Under the pieces are notes generated by a model. That model was not told the DNA's origin. It was given only the letters and a program-made list of their open reading frames with translations, and searched no databases. From NCBI RefSeq assembly GCF_004919685.1, contig NZ_SMYZ01000056.1, forward strand, positions 40,232 through 98,621: DNA of 58,390 bases, written 5' to 3'. The stretch is from Mesorhizobium norvegicum. GTDB lineage: Bacteria; Pseudomonadota; Alphaproteobacteria; Rhizobiales; Rhizobiaceae. This document shows, piece after piece, positions 1-8,426 of this stretch (within the stretch, counting starts at the first letter, position 1; each line of letters starts with the position of its first letter). A program made the position numbers and the translations under genes.

Positions 1-137
1 CCTCCCCCCCGATCGACGGGGTAGAGGAAAGGCGCCAAGCTTTTTGCCGTCAACGCTCGTCCAGCAACGCTCCCTTCCTTTCCCTCCGGAGGGGGGAAAG
101 GTGGCGCTGCGAAGCAGCGACGGATTGGGGGAACCAC
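1..137. repeat. Palindromic intergenic repeat, family E, copy 1
   Basis: This non-coding stretch holds a hairpin with arms CCTTTCCC (77-84) and GGGAAAGG (94-101). It is followed by the GCGCTGCGAAGCAGCG dyad and a GACGGATTGGGGG tail. The same modules recur at 1830-2043. The first 25 bases resemble the other arm of that copy. It is cut by the window edge. No gene is seen before 245. Confidence 0.6.
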
Positions 138-244
138 GTGGCAATCAAACCTTGGGCCGATCAGTCATGTCAGTCACAGAAGATGTGTGCATAGCGTAGC
201 CGCGTTGCGGGGGCGAGGAACCCAGGTTCTGCAAGGCCGCGCCC

Positions 245-844
245 CTAAGCCGACCGCCACATCGGAATGATCGAGGCGGCCAGCACCAGCGCCAGCACGA
301 TGTTGAGCGCGCGCCATTGCCATTCGGTCTTGAGCAGCCGGGCCAGCAGCATGCCGGCCACGCACCACAGCGACAGCGAGGCGGCGGCCGCGAGGCCGAA
401 GGTGGCGCCGAGCAGCAGCGCGAGCTGCATCGGCCCGCTGGCTAGCGCCGCGAACGAGGCCGCGGCGCCCAACCCCATCGCCCAGCCTTTCGGGTTCATC
501 CATTGAATGCCGGCGCCGCCGAGAAAGCTGTTCGGCCTGGCCATGGTCACATCCAGATTGGGCGGCCCGCTGCGACCGATCTTGATCGCCAGCCAGACGA
601 GATAAAGCGAGCCGATGACCTTCATCGCCAGCTGCAGCGAGGGCACGGCGAGCAGCAGGCCGGCGAGCCCGGCGGCGGCGGCGCCCGTGACGGTGGCAAG
701 GCCGGCGGCGCTGCCGATCAGCAAAGGCACGGAACGGCGAAAGCCGAACTGTGCGCCGGACGCGGTCGACAGGGTCGTGGCGATGCCGGGCGTGGTGGTG
801 GCAACGATGGCAAACAGGACGAGGGGGATGATGGGCTCGAACAT
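245..844 (-). CDS. LysE family translocator (amino-acid exporter)
   Basis: This is a 199-residue, very hydrophobic inner-membrane protein of the LysE/RhtB exporter family, which pumps amino acids or related small molecules out of the cell. The TTTPG motif at residues 16-20 and the NPKGW motif at 117-121 are family hallmarks, and the length is normal (about 200). I chose the ATG at 844 rather than the one at 901 because an AGGAAG ribosome-binding site lies just upstream and the extra 19 residues are not hydrophobic. It is divergent from a LysR regulator at 941, the usual arrangement for LysE exporters. Between the two starts lies an inverted repeat (901-930) suited to a LysR protein. The substrate cannot be told from sequence. 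Confidence 0.88.
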   Translation of the reverse strand: MFEPIIPLVLFAIVATTTPGIATTLSTASGAQFGFRRSVPLLIGSAAGLATVTGAAAAGLAGLLLAVPSLQLAMKVIGSLYLVWLAIKIGRSGPPNLDVTMARPNSFLGGAGIQWMNPKGWAMGLGAAASFAALASGPMQLALLLGATFGLAAAASLSLWCVAGMLLARLLKTEWQWRALNIVLALVLAASIIPMWRSA

Positions 845-900
845 GCAGCTTCCTCTGTGGGGGCTGCCATCGTAGCTGCGCACGAACTTCAGTAAATGCA

Positions 901-930
901 ATGTTTGCTATGGCTGGCATTAGCAAGCAT
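901..930. promoter_or_regulatory. Inverted repeat, probable LysR operator between lysE-like and lysR genes
   Basis: TTGCTA (905-910) and TAGCAA (921-926) form a perfect dyad with a 10-base spacer. With outer ATG/CAT the arms become 10 bases with one mismatch. The dyad contains the T-N11-A pattern bound by LysR regulators. It lies between the divergent starts at 844 and 941, so it could serve both activation of the exporter and autorepression. Confidence 0.55.
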
Positions 931-940
931 AATGCCAACC

Positions 941-1810
941 ATGATCCGAAATCTCGATATGGCGCTGATCCGCACCTTTGTGACCGTCGCCGACAAGGCC
1001 AGCATGACGGCGGCGGCCAACGCGCTGCACCTGACGCAGGGCGCCGTCAGCCAGCAGGTCAAGCGGCTGGAGGAGGCGCTCGGCTCCAGCCTGTTCGAGC
1101 GCGACCGGCGCGGCTTGCGGTTGACGCGCGCCGGCGAACGGCTGTTTGGCAAGGGCAAGCGGCTGCTTGGCCTCAATGACGAGATCTGGGCCGAAATGGC
1201 TGAGATACCGATGGCCGGCCAGGTGCGGCTCGGCGTGCCTTACGACCTTGTCGGCACCTTGCTGGCGCCGGTGCTGAAGACCTATGCCGAGACCTATCCG
1301 CAGGTTGAGATATCGCTGGTCTGCGCCTCGTCGCCTGAGCTGACTGCTGCCCTTGCAGCCGGGACCATCGATCTTGCGGTGATCGAGGAACGCGTCGGCC
1401 CGTCGGCGGGCGAATGCCTTGCCATCGACCGGCTGGTCTGGGTCGGCGCCAAGGGCGGCGTTGCCCGCGCCAAGCGGCCGCTGCCGGTGTCGATCGTCGC
1501 CGACACCTGCGCCTTCCGGCCGGCGGTGCTGGCGGCGCTCGGCGAGCATGGGCTGGAATGGCGCACGGTGTTCGAAAACGGCAACATCGATGCGACGACA
1601 GCGACGGTGCGTTCCGACCTGGCGGTCACCACCTGGTTGGCCTCGACGGTGCCGGCCGATCTCGACATATTGCCATCGGAGTCCGGGCTGCCGCCGCTGC
1701 CGAATTTTGCCATCAACCTGCATTTGCCAAGGCATGGAGTCGGCCCGGCGGCGCAGGAATTCGCGCGGCATATCCGCGATGGGCTCGCGCGGCGGCCGCA
1801 GGCGGCTTGA
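941..1810 (+). CDS. LysR family transcriptional regulator
   Basis: This is a LysR-type regulator of about 289 residues, counted from the ATG at 941. The N-terminal winged helix-turn-helix is clear (LIRTFVTVADKASMTAAANA, then QGAVSQQVKRLE), and an effector-binding domain fills the rest. Earlier in-frame starts at 896 and 932 exist, but they add residues before the conserved LxxF start of the HTH, and they would overlap or crowd the operator. Being divergent from a LysE exporter, it probably senses the exported amino acid, as ArgP/LysG-type regulators do for their LysE partners. That role is inference from context. Confidence 0.85.
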   Translation: MIRNLDMALIRTFVTVADKASMTAAANALHLTQGAVSQQVKRLEEALGSSLFERDRRGLRLTRAGERLFGKGKRLLGLNDEIWAEMAEIPMAGQVRLGVPYDLVGTLLAPVLKTYAETYPQVEISLVCASSPELTAALAAGTIDLAVIEERVGPSAGECLAIDRLVWVGAKGGVARAKRPLPVSIVADTCAFRPAVLAALGEHGLEWRTVFENGNIDATTATVRSDLAVTTWLASTVPADLDILPSESGLPPLPNFAINLHLPRHGVGPAAQEFARHIRDGLARRPQAA

Positions 1811-1829
1811 AGGACCTGTCAGAACTGGG

Positions 1830-2043
1830 GTTTCCTCTCCCCCGTCGATCGGGGGAGAGGTGTCGAGCGAAGCTCGACGGAGTGGGGGTCGATCTTTTTC
1901 CGTCTGATTACCGCTGGCCTGAGTCTTCTTGCCCGCCTGGTTCTGCCTGTCTTACGGCGGTGCGTTTGGCGAATGGCTTCCCCCACTCCGTCGCTGCTTC
2001 GCAGCGCCACCTCTCCCCCCTCCGGAGGGAGAGGAAAGGTGCC
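1830..2043. repeat. Palindromic intergenic repeat, family E, copy 2 (paired arms)
   Basis: Two related arms face each other. The left arm is at about 1830-1890, with a CTCCCCC/GGGGGAG hairpin, then a TCGAGCGAAGCTCGA dyad and CGGAGTGGGGG. The right arm is at about 1976-2043 and is the reverse complement of the same layout, with different bases in the inner dyads (GCGCTGCGAAGCAGCG). Changes that keep pairing suggest the structure is what is conserved. It fills the gap between the lysR gene and the broken reductase gene. Confidence 0.65.
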
Positions 2044-2055
2044 AAGGCCGTCCTG

Positions 2056-2705
2056 CTACTTCCAGTTCTTGCGCCGCTCGATCTCGGCCTCGGACGGCTT
2101 CTCCGTGGCAAACGACCCAACCTTGATCTCGCCTGATCGCTCATAGGTCGCCATGATGACGCCGGTGCTGGAAGCCTGCGACTTGACAAGCTTGAAGGCG
2201 GCCGGCATCGCGCCTTCGCCGAACAGCCGCTTGCCCTTGCCCAGCAACAGCGGGAAGATCATCAGCCGGATCTCGTCGATCAGCCCGTTGGCGAGCAGGG
2301 TCTGGATCAGATTGCCCGATCCCTGGGTGAGCAGGTCAGGTCCATCCTCCTGCTTGAGGCGGCGCAGCGTCGCGACGATATCCGGCCCAGCGATTGCGTG
2401 TTCTGCCAGGTGAGCGAATCCGGCCGATGCGTCGCCACATACTTGGTCGCAGGGTTGAAGGCATCTGCGATCGGATCTTTCTGATACGGCCAGTACGCGG
2501 CGAAGATGTCGTAGGTTCTGCGGCCGAGCAGCAGGTCGAAGGGTTTGGAGAACAGTTCCTCCATTGCCACGCCCGCCACCTCGTCAAAATAGTGGAAGGT
2601 CCAGCCGCCGAACTTGAAGCCGCCGACCGGGTCCTCTTCCGGACCGCCGGGCGCCTGCATGACGCCGTCGAGGCTGACGAATGTCGCAGCGATGATCTTT
2701 CTCAT
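2056..2705 (-). pseudogene. Dihydrofolate reductase family protein, frameshifted
   Basis: The first frame from 2705 gives a typical RibD-C/dihydrofolate-reductase-like N terminus (MRKIIAATFVSLDGVMQAPG, then LLLGRRTYDIFA) and loses homology after the residues TQSLG near 2385. A second frame picks up exactly there with PDIVATLRRLKQEDGPDLL and continues through a glycine-rich GSGN segment and FPLLLGKGKRLFG to the stop at 2056. Restoring one base in the run at 2383-2388 would join both into a 216-residue protein of normal length. The gene is therefore a recent single-base frameshift or a sequencing error. The family reduces pteridine-like or flavin-precursor substrates with NADPH. The substrate of this group is generally unknown. 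Confidence 0.85.
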
Positions 2706-2814
2706 TCCAATGCTCCCGTTTCTTCAATCCACGCCGTCGTGGCCGGACTTCAGCCCAAGGACGGGCGACCGGTCACCGGTCCGACAGGACATGTGAAATT
2801 TTGGCAAGTCATCG

Positions 2815-3669
2815 TCATTTGCGAGGTCCGGTGCGCGGTCTGGCGTCGAGATTTTTCGACGAAAACCAGACATCGCCGAAGATCGCTGTGGCGGTGCGGT
2901 CAGGCGCCTTGTCCTGCACCAGCCAGATCGAGCGGCTGCTCGCGGCCTGCTCGCGCGTCGGGATCGTCGCTGCAGCGTCCGCGATCGAGGCGCCGACACA
3001 GGGAATGAACCACGACCGCATGAACGGATCGCAGGCGAAGCCTTTTGCGGTACGGGTCACCATCACCGCCAGCGGGACGCGCTCGGCCGGGCGCCAGGGA
3101 AAGATCATGCGGCCGCCTGGTCGGAGCGCCTTCAGCCACCCGGCCGGCGGTGCTGCGACGCCGGCATTGACATAGATGATGTCGGATGGTGGCAACGGCG
3201 TCGTCACGGCATCGCCATGGACGACCGTCGCATTGCCATAGGCTTCGAGATTTTGTCGCGCCAGATCGGCTAGCTTTTCGTAGAGTTCGAAAGCGGTGAC
3301 GGTGCCTCCGGGTGAAACCAGCCTGGCCAGCACGGCGGTGTAGTAGCCGGTGCCGGCGCCGATATGGGTGACGGCCTCACCGGGCCTCGGTGCAAGCTTT
3401 CCGATCCACATGGCGTGCAGGAACGGCTCGCCATTGTTGATGCCCTTGTCGTTGTCGAGCGCCACCAGCACATTCTGGTAGATGTGGGCCGGATCGGCGC
3501 TCGGCGTCGTGACCTTGCCGTTGCCGGCGATGATCATCCACGGCCCGGAACCGAGAAAGACTTCGCGTGGCACCTCGGCGAAAACCGCCTCCAGGCGTGG
3601 ATCGGGCGAGCCGGCATTGGCGGCCATCAGCCGCGCGTAGAATTTCCTGATGTCTTCGATCCGGGCCAT
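2815..3669 (-). CDS. Protein-L-isoaspartate O-methyltransferase-like SAM methyltransferase
   Basis: This protein has about 284 residues. The class I SAM-binding motif is THIGAGTGYYTAVLARLV, followed by an acidic residue (TAFELYE) and a later HGDAVTTPLPPSDIIYVNAG segment. This matches the protein-L-isoaspartate methyltransferase family, which repairs isoaspartyl residues. The N-terminal part also matches (PREVFLGSGPW, then YQNVLVALD). It is longer than the usual 210-220 residues because of a C-terminal extension, and the canonical substrate motif is less clear, so the true substrate may differ. The ATG at 3669 is preferred over 3684 by similarity. Neither start has a strong ribosome-binding site. 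It stands alone, downstream of mntH on the same strand with an 87-base gap. Confidence 0.7.
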   Translation of the reverse strand: MARIEDIRKFYARLMAANAGSPDPRLEAVFAEVPREVFLGSGPWMIIAGNGKVTTPSADPAHIYQNVLVALDNDKGINNGEPFLHAMWIGKLAPRPGEAVTHIGAGTGYYTAVLARLVSPGGTVTAFELYEKLADLARQNLEAYGNATVVHGDAVTTPLPPSDIIYVNAGVAAPPAGWLKALRPGGRMIFPWRPAERVPLAVMVTRTAKGFACDPFMRSWFIPCVGASIADAAATIPTREQAASSRSIWLVQDKAPDRTATAIFGDVWFSSKNLDARPRTGPRK

Positions 3670-3756
3670 GATGCCGGAGAACATAGCGCGGATTGCCCAT
3701 TTGTCGCGAGACTACCCCCTGCTCAGAGGGTAGCCGATTTTCCGGCGAGGCGGAAC

Positions 3757-5121
3757 TCAGCCGACCCCGAACATGGTGTCGTAAAGCAGCTTGAAGTTGA
3801 GCACCAGGATGATCGCGGCGACCACCCAGGCAAGGGCTGCGACGCCGCGCGGAATGGCGAGGTTGCCCATCTTCTTCTTGTCGGAGACGAACTGCACCAG
3901 CGGGACGACCGCGAAGGGCAGCTGCATCGACAGGATGACCTGGCTGAACACCAGCAACTGGCCGGTGCCCTTTTCGCCATAGAGCGCGGTGACGATCACC
4001 ACCGGGACGATGGCGAGGCCGCGCGTCAGAAGCCGGCGTGCCCAGTTGGGGATGCGCAGGCGCAGGAAGCCTTCCATGACGATCTGGCCGGCCAGCGTCG
4101 CCGTCACCGTCGAGTTCAGGCCGGAAGCCAGCAGAGCGACGGCGAACAGGATCGAGGCGATGCTGAGGCCGAGCAGCGGCGACAAAAGCTCGAAGGCCTG
4201 GCCGATCTCGGCGACGTCCTGGTGGCCGGTGTTGTGGAAGGCGACTGCAGACACGATCAGGATCGAGGCGTTGACGAAGAGCGCCAGCATCAGGGCGATG
4301 GTCGAGTCCGTCGTCGCCCATTTGATGGCGTCGCGCTTGCCCTTGTCGGTGCGTTCATAGGCGCGGGTCTGCACGATCGAGGAGTGCAGATAGAGATTGT
4401 GCGGCATGACGGTGGCGCCGATGATGCCGATGGCGATGTAGAGCATCGCCGGATTGGTGACGATTTCCGACGACGGCACGAACATGGCATGCAGGATCGA
4501 GCCGGCCGGCGGGGCAGCGACGAAGATCTGGATGGCGAAGCAGCTGAAGATGACGATCAAAAGCGCGATGACGAAGGCTTCGAGATAGCGGAAGCCCTTG
4601 TTCATCAGCAGCAGCACGAGGAAGGCGTCGAGTGCCGTCAGTATGGCGCCGCCGATCAGCGGAATGCCGAACAGAAGCTGCAGCGCGATCGCGGTGCCGA
4701 TGACCTCGGCCAGGTCGCAAGCGATGATGGCCAGTTCGCAGGCGATCCACAGCACGAAGTTGACCGGACGGGGATAATAGGCGCGGCAGGCCTGGGCAAG
4801 GTCGCGGCCGGTGGCAATGCCGAGCCGTGCTGCCAACGCCTGCAGCAGGATCGCCATCAGGTTGGACAGCATGATGATGAACAGCAGCGTGTAGCCGAAC
4901 TGCGCGCCGCCGGCGAGGTCGGTCGCCCAGTTGCCGGGATCCATATAGCCGACCGAGACCATGTAGCCGGGGCCCATGAAGGCGAACAGGCGGCGGAACC
5001 AGACGCCCGAACTCGGCACGGCGATGGAAGAATTGACTTCGCGCAGGCTGGGCTGCTCGTCCTCGTCGGGCCTGGCGAACCGCCAAGAGGAACGAGGGGC
5101 TGTGGCTTCGGCTTCGGACAT
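3757..5121 (-). CDS. mntH: Nramp family Mn2+/H+ symporter
   Basis: This 454-residue inner-membrane protein imports divalent metal, chiefly Mn2+, with protons. It has the Nramp signature DPGNW (residues 61-65, TM1) and the MPHN motif (239-242, TM6), which together form the metal site. About eleven hydrophobic segments are visible, and the length is normal. It is divergent from the DtxR-type regulator mntR across about 220 bases, the classic manganese-homeostasis arrangement. MntR with manganese would repress it. The Mur regulator is an alternative in rhizobia. The N terminus before TM1 is about 45 residues and rather long, so a later start is possible, but no better ribosome site was seen. Confidence 0.93.
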   Translation of the reverse strand: MSEAEATAPRSSWRFARPDEDEQPSLREVNSSIAVPSSGVWFRRLFAFMGPGYMVSVGYMDPGNWATDLAGGAQFGYTLLFIIMLSNLMAILLQALAARLGIATGRDLAQACRAYYPRPVNFVLWIACELAIIACDLAEVIGTAIALQLLFGIPLIGGAILTALDAFLVLLLMNKGFRYLEAFVIALLIVIFSCFAIQIFVAAPPAGSILHAMFVPSSEIVTNPAMLYIAIGIIGATVMPHNLYLHSSIVQTRAYERTDKGKRDAIKWATTDSTIALMLALFVNASILIVSAVAFHNTGHQDVAEIGQAFELLSPLLGLSIASILFAVALLASGLNSTVTATLAGQIVMEGFLRLRIPNWARRLLTRGLAIVPVVIVTALYGEKGTGQLLVFSQVILSMQLPFAVVPLVQFVSDKKKMGNLAIPRGVAALAWVVAAIILVLNFKLLYDTMFGVG

Positions 5122-5174
5122 GAGGGAGGGCTTTCCGCGAGACTGGGCGATGTTCTTAAGCTATGCCATGGCTC

Positions 5175-5205
5175 AACATTATGCAATATGCTATATTTCA
5201 TTGTT
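5175..5205. promoter_or_regulatory. AT-rich candidate promoter/operator between mntH and mntR
   Basis: This short AT-rich island in a GC-rich intergenic region contains ATGCAATATGC, in which GCA and TGC form an inverted repeat around ATA, followed by TATATTTCA. It is placed so that it could control both divergent genes. It is only a partial palindrome, so assignment to MntR or Mur is tentative. Confidence 0.35.
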
Positions 5206-5344
5206 TGTGCTTTTTATCGGGCTGCTGTCAACTCGAAAGGAGGCACGCCGGTTGCACCTATGGCGGAATGCAAATAAACGGCCTGAAGAATCAGAGCCCG
5301 TGCTATGAATGCATGGACAGCAAAAGCCTCGGGAGGAGCGCGCA

Positions 5345-5797
5345 TTGGCGCTGAAGAACAGACCGGTCCCGCGCGAGCCACTGCCCGACGCCGATGTCCA
5401 TTCGGAAGGCTTCCGGCAGACGCGCGAAGCGCGCCGCAGTGCGCTGGTCGAGGATTATGTCGAGCTGATCGCCGACCTGATCGAGGACGGCAACGAGGCG
5501 CGCCAGGTCGACATCGCAGCAAGGCTCGGCGTTGCCCAGCCGACCGTGGCCAAGATGCTGACCAGGCTGTGCGCCGACGGTCTGGTGTCGCGAAAGCCCT
5601 ATCGCGGCGTGTTCCTGACCGATGCCGGCCGCAAGGTCGCCGAGGAAAGCCGCATCCGCCACCAGACGGTGGAAGCTTTTTTGCGCTCGCTCGGCGTCAG
5701 CGCCGAGACCGCGCGCATCGATGCCGAGGGCATCGAGCACCATGTCAGCGCCGAGACGCTGCAAGCTTTTCGGAAGGCGATGACGGCGCCGCGCTAA
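5345..5797 (+). CDS. mntR: Manganese-responsive transcriptional regulator MntR (DtxR family)
   Basis: This is about 150 residues from the TTG at 5345. A winged HTH (QVDIAARLGVAQPTVAKMLTRL) is followed by the DtxR-family dimerisation and metal-binding region, with an EESRIRHQTVEAFL helix and a DAEGIEHH segment that supply the Glu and His ligands. The length matches E. coli MntR (155) and it lacks the SH3 domain of the larger DtxR proteins. I favour TTG because GGGAGGAG ends about 7 bases before it. The ATG at 5309 has no ribosome site. It is divergent from mntH. It should bind DNA when Mn2+ is plentiful and repress mntH. Confidence 0.85.
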   Translation: MALKNRPVPREPLPDADVHSEGFRQTREARRSALVEDYVELIADLIEDGNEARQVDIAARLGVAQPTVAKMLTRLCADGLVSRKPYRGVFLTDAGRKVAEESRIRHQTVEAFLRSLGVSAETARIDAEGIEHHVSAETLQAFRKAMTAPR

Positions 5798-5897
5798 GTC
5801 GCACCGGCCGCCGGATTTCCAGAGCCGCCGGAACCGCCGCACGTTACGCACGTTGCTCCTGACATAGCGCTGATGTCGCGCGGCAAGGGAGGAAACG

Positions 5898-6086
5898 ATG
5901 GGCGTTGAACAGGCACCGACCGCAAAGGGCAAGCAGGCGGCCAAGGGACTGAAACAGGCGGCGGCGAAGGACGAGCGCAAGACCGAGGCCGAGACGGGCC
6001 ATCCGCTGAAAAAGGGCGCGGCGCGTTTCGAGGAACGTTCGAAGAGTTCCGACGGCAAGAGCGCCGGCGCCAAGCAGAAAGATTAG
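5898..6086 (+). CDS. Small Lys/Ala-rich hypothetical protein
   Basis: This 62-residue, strongly charged protein is rich in Lys, Ala, Glu and Gly, with no hydrophobic segment and no Cys. Coding is supported by a near-perfect ribosome-binding site (GGAGGAAACG directly before the ATG) and by codon use like that of its neighbours. It has repeated A-K-G-K/K-Q-A-A patterns that suggest a disordered or nucleic-acid-associated protein. I do not recognise the family. It follows mntR by 100 bases on the same strand and could be read from the same or its own promoter. Confidence 0.6.
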   Translation: MGVEQAPTAKGKQAAKGLKQAAAKDERKTEAETGHPLKKGAARFEERSKSSDGKSAGAKQKD

Positions 6087-6169
6087 CCGTCTGTCAGGCT
6101 GACGTTAGCGGTTCTGGGCGAAAGCCGTCTGCCGGGACGTGGTGGCGGCGCTTTCAGCAAACCGTTCTC

Positions 6170-8248
6170 TCACTCACGGACGTCCTGCACCCAGCTGCGC
6201 GGGTGGCCGTCGACGCGGAACTGGAAGATGAAATAGGGCGGAATGCAGGTGCCCTTGCCGGCTTTCGCTTGCGCCAGATCGTCATAGCCTGCCGTGCAGA
6301 TATAGTCCTCGCGGCAGGGATGGGCCTTGTCGCAGGCGCGCAGGCCGGCGGTCTTGGTGAACTCCCTGGTGCAGAATTTGTGGTCCTTGCCCGACGCGAT
6401 GCAGTCGTTGAAGCCGGTCTTGGCCAGACGCCCGCACGTCGCCTCGTCGGGAAGCTTGTCGCAGGTCGCCTTGCGCAGCATGCCGCCGGGAAAGCCGCCA
6501 GTTTTCTGCTGTGGATTGTCGTAGCGCTGGCGCGCGGCACCATAGCCGGCGAGCTTGACCAGCGGCTTCTTGTCCCGCGCCGGGTCGATGGCGCAGGCCT
6601 TGGCGGTGGCCGGCGACAAGCGGCAATATTGGTCGTTGCCCCAGGTCGACATTTTGATCTCGCCGAACTCGACGGGGTCGCCGACCGCGGTGCCGGCCTC
6701 GCTGACGCAGGTGCCGAAGCCCGGATGGATGGCGCTTTCATGGACGCCGGCGCAGCGCAGGCCTTCGCCGCAGGTCCAGTCCTTGAAGCTTGGATCCTCG
6801 CCGCGATAGCAGATCGAGCCCCAGCCATTGTAGAGGTCGGTGCCTTTCAGCGCCTCGGCATATTTCGCGTCCGGACGGGCGGCGAAGCCGCGCGTAAAGT
6901 CCGGGTGGCCGCCGGCGGCGAACTGCTCGACGATGGCGCGGCGGCGCGGCAGGTCGGCGAAGAACACGGCCGAACCCGGCACGAAGACGGCGTTGCGGCG
7001 CGGTTCGCTGGCCGGATCGGCGCCGGTGTAATGGAAACCGGCAATGCCATGCGTCTGGTGGCAGCCGGTGCAGCTCATCTCGTTGAGCCGCAGGTCGAAG
7101 CCGGCCACCGACTTGATGGTCGAGAGTGTGTTGCCTTTGGCGACATAGTCCCTGAGCGCCTTGTCGATGTCGGCGTCGTCGACTAGCCCGTAGGCGATGT
7201 TGTTCTGCGACCGGCTCAGCCCGCCGGGTGCGACGGAGACGGCGCTCTTGGCTAGGAACTTTTCGTCGATGACCAGCCGGCCATGATCGAGGTCGTAGAT
7301 GTTGCGGTCGGTGAGCAGCCATTTGGCGAAGGACAGCTTGTCGGCCAGCACGGTGGCGCGGTCGATCTGGTTTTCCATCTTCGCTTCATAGAAGCTTGAT
7401 ATAGCCGGATCCCATTTGAAGATCTTCAGCAGATATTCGGCGTGGCCGCCGAAATCTCGCCGCGTCGAGGCCGACAGCCTGAGCACCTGCATGTTGAGTT
7501 CGAGCCGCATGATCTGCGACGAATTCAGCATGGCGCCGGACAGCGGCCCTTCGTCGGAGCGCAGCCAGGCGGCAAGCTGGTCGGGCGGCAGGTCTTTTTT
7601 TCCGGCGGCAAGCCAGCGCTGGGCAACATCGGCGCAGGACACATCGGTGGTATCCGGCAAATCCTTCGAGGCGCGTGCTTGTGCCTGGCGGGGTTTGGCG
7701 TTGAACACCAGGCTCATGGTCAGCGGCAGGCGCGAGGAAATGCGCTGGGCGGCCTTTCCCTTGGCAGGCTTTTCCGCGACCGAATAATGGAAGCGATAGA
7801 TCAGCCGGATCTCGCCGCATTCGGTGTGGCCGAGATAGCCGCGATCCATGCGGTTGACGATGCCGGTCAGGTCCAGCGTCGAGCCGTCGTCATCGATGTA
7901 TTTCGGGTTGAACTTCTGGCTGGTGTCCTTCGACTTCGCCATATCAGCGACATAGGGGTCCGGACTGGTCTTCGGTTCGTCGGCGATCTGCTGTTTGACG
8001 GTGTCGCGCACGGTGGCCAAAGCCGGCACCGAAAACAGGCCGCGATTGTCGACCTCGCGGGTGAGGCCGAGTGCGGGTCCGAGCAGGCGGCTGATCGAAA
8101 GGCCGCCGCGCTCGAGCGCCTGCAAGGTGGCGGGGTCGGTGACGGCAACGCTGGAATCGAGCGTCACCGCGCCGGCGGCCGGCGTGCCCAGACAAAACAA
8201 CGCCGCAATCAGCGACAGGAACGAACCGATCGTCCTCAAGCCCAACAC
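6170..8248 (-). CDS. Large secreted protein with one cytochrome-c-type CxxCH motif
   Basis: This 692-residue protein has an apparent signal peptide (basic start, hydrophobic stretch, cleavage probably after about residue 27 at PAAGA). A single CTGCH motif lies at residues 393-397, followed by QTHGIAGFHYTGADP. It is the pattern for covalent haem attachment, so one c-type haem in the periplasm is possible. The C-terminal third is rich in paired cysteines (for example CYRGEDPS, CGEGLRCAG, CDKLPDEATCGRL), suggesting disulfide bonds. I do not recognise a named family. It stands between mntR-side genes and the metallopeptidase, with no operon partner. Motif-based haem binding is inference. The coding call itself is firm because of length and signal peptide. 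Confidence 0.75.
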   Translation of the reverse strand: MLGLRTIGSFLSLIAALFCLGTPAAGAVTLDSSVAVTDPATLQALERGGLSISRLLGPALGLTREVDNRGLFSVPALATVRDTVKQQIADEPKTSPDPYVADMAKSKDTSQKFNPKYIDDDGSTLDLTGIVNRMDRGYLGHTECGEIRLIYRFHYSVAEKPAKGKAAQRISSRLPLTMSLVFNAKPRQAQARASKDLPDTTDVSCADVAQRWLAAGKKDLPPDQLAAWLRSDEGPLSGAMLNSSQIMRLELNMQVLRLSASTRRDFGGHAEYLLKIFKWDPAISSFYEAKMENQIDRATVLADKLSFAKWLLTDRNIYDLDHGRLVIDEKFLAKSAVSVAPGGLSRSQNNIAYGLVDDADIDKALRDYVAKGNTLSTIKSVAGFDLRLNEMSCTGCHQTHGIAGFHYTGADPASEPRRNAVFVPGSAVFFADLPRRRAIVEQFAAGGHPDFTRGFAARPDAKYAEALKGTDLYNGWGSICYRGEDPSFKDWTCGEGLRCAGVHESAIHPGFGTCVSEAGTAVGDPVEFGEIKMSTWGNDQYCRLSPATAKACAIDPARDKKPLVKLAGYGAARQRYDNPQQKTGGFPGGMLRKATCDKLPDEATCGRLAKTGFNDCIASGKDHKFCTREFTKTAGLRACDKAHPCREDYICTAGYDDLAQAKAGKGTCIPPYFIFQFRVDGHPRSWVQDVRE

Positions 8249-8426
8249 ATCCCCATTGTGCGGGCAATGCTACAGGCCTTGCGCACTCTCGGCCAGAGTG
8301 GTGAGGCCGCCATGCCAGAACCGCCGCAGTCTGGAAAAATGCTGTGACTTGGCGCAACCATTGGGATAATTGTTTGTTGGGTTGAGCCCCGGAACAACGG
8401 GGAAGTTTGCAGCACGAGGAGTTGCC

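Noticed and set aside
1..160. Possible tRNA or rRNA end at the window start
   Set aside because: The hairpins match the family E repeat and have no tRNA features.
3364..5277. 637-residue ORF antisense to mntH
   Set aside because: It is a GC-driven shadow of mntH: charged, low-complexity, without family motifs or a ribosome site.
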